From positions 372,001 to 436,000 of the forward strand of contig SWDT01000024.1 of NCBI GenBank assembly GCA_009193035.1: a stretch of DNA of 64,000 nt. The letters are read 5' to 3'. Below the pieces are notes generated by a model. It ran no database searches, was not told the origin of the DNA, and saw only the letters and a program-made list of their open reading frames with translations. Shown piece after piece: positions 61,276 to 64,000 of this stretch. The DNA comes from Halicephalobus mephisto (lineage: Eukaryota; Nematoda; Chromadorea; Rhabditida; Panagrolaimidae). Position 1 is the stretch's first letter. Each line of letters begins with the position of its first letter. The position numbers were made by a program, and so were the translations under genes.

Positions 61276-63140
61276 CTTAGCACGCGGAGGTTCACCTGTG
61301 ACAATTCCAGAGATTTATATATTTTGGAATATTGAATTGAACAATATATAGCATTCCGAAGTTCAATTTAGTTTTTTGAGTGAAAAATTATTTTCAAGAT
61401 TTTTGTGTAATTAGGTTTGGAAAAAAGCACTACTTAATTTATGAGGGATTTGAAGAGACATTAATACATCGATCATAAATATCATTCAATTCTGTATTAA
61501 ATAATATGTGGACCATCTCTTCCAATCGTTTCTAAGGAACGATAGGAGAGATGTCTATATGATCTTCAGCATTACCCATAGTAGATAACATTCATTCAAT
61601 TCAGTATTTAAGGACCCAGCTCTTGATATGTTTTGCAGTAATGCTGAGTATATAATTATATGATATTAAAATGATATCTTCTAATTTTTGAAAAAATTAT
61701 TAAATAAGTTAAAAAAACAATGTAGTTTTCTACATAGAATTACGTTTTCTATTTTTATTTTCCTATAGCTTTTTATATTGGTTAGAGCATCTAATTACCT
61801 TATGAGTATATTTACAAATGATTGACAACACAACAAAATCAGAAGTTAGATATTATCGAAAGTAAAATTTCAACAAAATTTAAAGCAGAAACTGACAAAT
61901 TTTCGAAAATTGTCCAAATCAACGAACTGTTATATAATTTGGTGCAAATAAGCTAACAATGGAAGCATACATAGTCGAAATGGTCGTTTGAAATGAGTTA
62001 TATGTCATTTTGTAATTCTGAAAATACTGGTTCAGAATCTGTGTTCAATTTTTGCTAAATGATCTTCTGAAGCGAGATAATCAGGAAAATTCCTAAATTT
62101 AAGATTGAGTTTTCTTGTGTCTCTGATCAATTTTTCGAAAAACCAATGAAATAGTTGTAAGCAGTACAAAAAACATCTAATTGCAAAAAATTATTAAAAT
62201 TGGTTAAATTAAAAAAGAAAACGAAGGTTCCCAAAATAGAGTTGCCAAACTTCAAAAAAAAAGATATTTTTATGTTTAGCGCGCAATATATGAAATTATA
62301 CACTTTTATCTCATTTTCTTGTTCTACAAAAAAGTGTAACAAAAATGGAATACAGATTCTGAATTAGTATTTTAAGAGCTACAAAATGACATATAACTCA
62401 TTCCAAACGGCCACTTCGACTACGTGCATTTCCTTTGTAAGCATAATCCTAAGGTCAACAGTAAAAGAATTTCTAAAAGTAATCAGTTAAATATTGAATA
62501 AAATGAAATGAAACTTAGAAATTTGAAAAGGATTTTCAAATAACCAATTCGTATATCAATTTTCAAAGTTCTACACTATTCTTTTATTATTTTGATAAGT
62601 CGATCTTTAAGTATGATATTGGTAAGGAAACGATTATGGAAAACAAAAGAAATCGAGTTTTATTTTCCTTGAATTATTTTTAATTACAATTTTTGAGATC
62701 TTTTATAAAAATGTTTTTCTTCCAAAATGAGGATAAAAAGTTTAGTTTCTTTATACATAATTATATACTCAGCATTACTGCAAAACATATCAAGAGCTGG
62801 GTCCTTAAATACTGGATTGAATGAATGTTATCTACTATGGGTAATACCGGAGATCATGTAAACATCTCTCCTATCGTTCCTTAGAAATGATTGGAAGAGA
62901 TGGTTCACATATTATTTAATACAGAATTGAATGATATTTATGATCGATATATTAATGTCTCTTCAAATCCCTCATAAATTAAGTAGTGCTTTTTTCCAAA
63001 CCCAATTACAAAAAAATCTTGAAAATAATTTTTCACTCAAAAAACTAAATTGAATTTTGGAATGCTATATATTGTTCAATTCAATATTCCAAAATCTATA
63101 AATCCCTAGAATTGTCACAAGTGAGTTTCCGCGTGTTAAG
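61276..63140. mobile_element. Large palindromic DNA element with ~385-bp inverted arms
   Basis: The left arm 61276-61661 and right arm 62754-63140 are inverse copies along their length. Landmarks in the arms are CTTARCACGCGG at the tips, TGTGACAATTC, AAGCACTACTTAATTTATGA, GGAACGATAGGAGAGATGT and TTTGCAGTAATGCTGAGTAT at the inner ends. The interior has no transposase-like frame and carries a second, smaller element (61959-62436). A non-autonomous foldback or Mutator-like element is likely. Confidence 0.8.
61959..62436. mobile_element. MITE nested in the larger palindrome
   Basis: Inverted arms of ~95 bp (GAAATGAGTTATATGTCATT and TTCAGAATCTGT on the left, inverse on the right) belong to the family of the element at 23307-23752. 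The arms here are more diverged, so this copy is older. Confidence 0.75.
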
Positions 63141-63232
63141 AAATAAGAACAAAATTAAAACATTTGAAACTTTTACATTGAAAAAATGTTTAATAAACAT
63201 TACTGAAAAATACGAAATATCTATTTGAATAT

Positions 63233-63417
63233 TGTTGTGAATGCGTAATCTCCCATGACCAGGGATATTCAGAACGCCCTAAGCCAAATAGTCCTCGCTC
63301 TACTGAGGAGTATAAAAGGGAACATTTCATATAGTTAAGGTTCTCTGGGTGTTGCGCTTATATTAGAAATGTTGTTCTACATTATATTTGAGTCTAGTCT
63401 TAATAAAATACATAACA
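63233..63417 (+). mobile_element. Solo LTR, 185 bp, second copy
   Basis: Begins TGTTGTGAATGCGTAATC and ends AAATACATAACA. It aligns with 19531-19720 (CCCATGACC, ATTCAGAACRC, CTCTACTGAGGAGTA, GGGTGT). It has a promoter-like GTATAAAAGG and an AATAAAAT near the end. The flanks are AATAT and GATAT, a 4-of-5 target duplication. Confidence 0.8.
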
Positions 63418-63424
63418 GATATCA

Positions 63425-63645
63425 TCAGGATCTCGACGAAAAACCTGAGTAGAGTTCTAAAAGAAGGATTAAGCTAGTAACAAACATTTTTTACCGTACA
63501 AAGTCGGCTGTTGTTGTTTTTGCCTGTATTGTAATAAAGAGTCCATGATGAATATGTAGCTTTCTGTTGGAAGATTATCCGAGCATTGATGAATCAATTC
63601 CCTATGAGTCGAGATGACTGTCGGTTTAGAGCTGGAGAAAAGCGA
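63425..63645 (-). CDS. Possible 3' exons of a minus-strand gene cut by the window edge
   Basis: A minus-strand exon 63645-63495 follows TTATTTCAG and reads SLFSSSKPTVISTHRELIHQ and ESYIFIMDSLLQYRQKQQQP. A GTAAAA donor and a CTTTTAG acceptor join it in frame to 63456-63425, which reads ELYSGFSSRS then TGA. A further open stretch to the right (about 63830-63690, FVKGCSLLNPYHLNFWVMLK) could belong, but no in-phase donor joins it. The solo LTR begins 7 bp past the stop. Product not recognised. Confidence 0.4.
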
Positions 63646-64000
63646 CTGAAATAACACCAAATCTAGTGAATTTATAATCAAATTACTTATTTAATATACT
63701 CAAAGATTTTATTCCCAATTCTACTGTGGTAACCATTTTTAACATGACCCAGAAGTTTAGATGATAAGGATTTAACAAGGAACATCCCTTAACGAAGCTC
63801 CGCAAGAACGTCAAAACATTGTTTGCCTACAGTATAGTCAACAAGATTCAGAAAAAAGTAATTTTTGAACAACAACTACAAATTAATTTTTTCGTTCTTC
63901 AATAATGATTGTGTACTGTACATTTTGTCATAAATAATTTTTAAAAACAATTCACACTTTATTTTCCAGGTATTCTGAGAGGTAATCGGCTTAGTTTCTC

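Overview
The window looks like chromosomal DNA of a Caenorhabditis-like nematode. It is AT-rich. Spliced genes have very short introns (37-60 nt is common) with GTRAG donors and TTTCAG/TTTTAG acceptors. Several start codons lie within a few dozen bases of a TTTTAG, as expected for spliced-leader trans-splicing. The gene families also fit: invertebrate actin, a levamisole-type acetylcholine receptor alpha subunit and an SRT chemoreceptor. All exon joins were made by eye from splice signals and frame; no search was run.

Layout, left to right. (1) 0.3-1.6 kb: a three-exon actin gene whose protein is near-perfect but whose frame is broken by five single-base indels, followed at 2.1-2.6 kb by a decayed actin copy with one near-identical 171-bp patch. 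(2) 3.3-5.3 kb: an eight-exon acetylcholine receptor alpha subunit, tail-to-tail with a three-exon minus-strand gene (5.4-7.8 kb) for a small secreted protein. That gene is invisible as a long ORF, and its first two exons are bracketed by ~250-bp inverted repeats. (3) 9-28 kb: gene-poor, with one small secreted-protein gene at 18.4 kb, a 21-bp minisatellite, palindromic MITE-like elements, a solo LTR with a perfect 5-bp target duplication, dispersed repeats and weak gene remnants. (4) 28.7-40.7 kb: three plus-strand genes. Two are paralogues of ~1,200 aa (Ser-rich disordered N-terminus, long coiled coil, Q/N/P-rich disordered region, small C-terminal helical exon). The third encodes an unrecognised 295-aa protein. 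(5) 41.4-45.4 kb: a seven-exon minus-strand C2H2 zinc-finger transcription factor gene, with ~13 kb upstream lacking convincing genes but holding GC-richer islands that may be regulatory. (6) 59.3-60.8 kb: a four-exon minus-strand SRT chemoreceptor. (7) 61.3-64 kb: a large palindromic element with a MITE nested inside it, a second solo LTR, and the last exons of a possible minus-strand gene cut by the window edge.

The strongest unexplained signal is an interspersed repeat built from CAGTCACTATCC and its reverse complement. It forms ten arrays from 13.7 to 54.9 kb, inside introns and between genes, and alternates strand so that it can fold into serial hairpins. The best candidate for an undescribed protein system is the tandem coiled-coil/disordered pair with the gene next to it. 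No CRISPR array, tRNA or rRNA was found.
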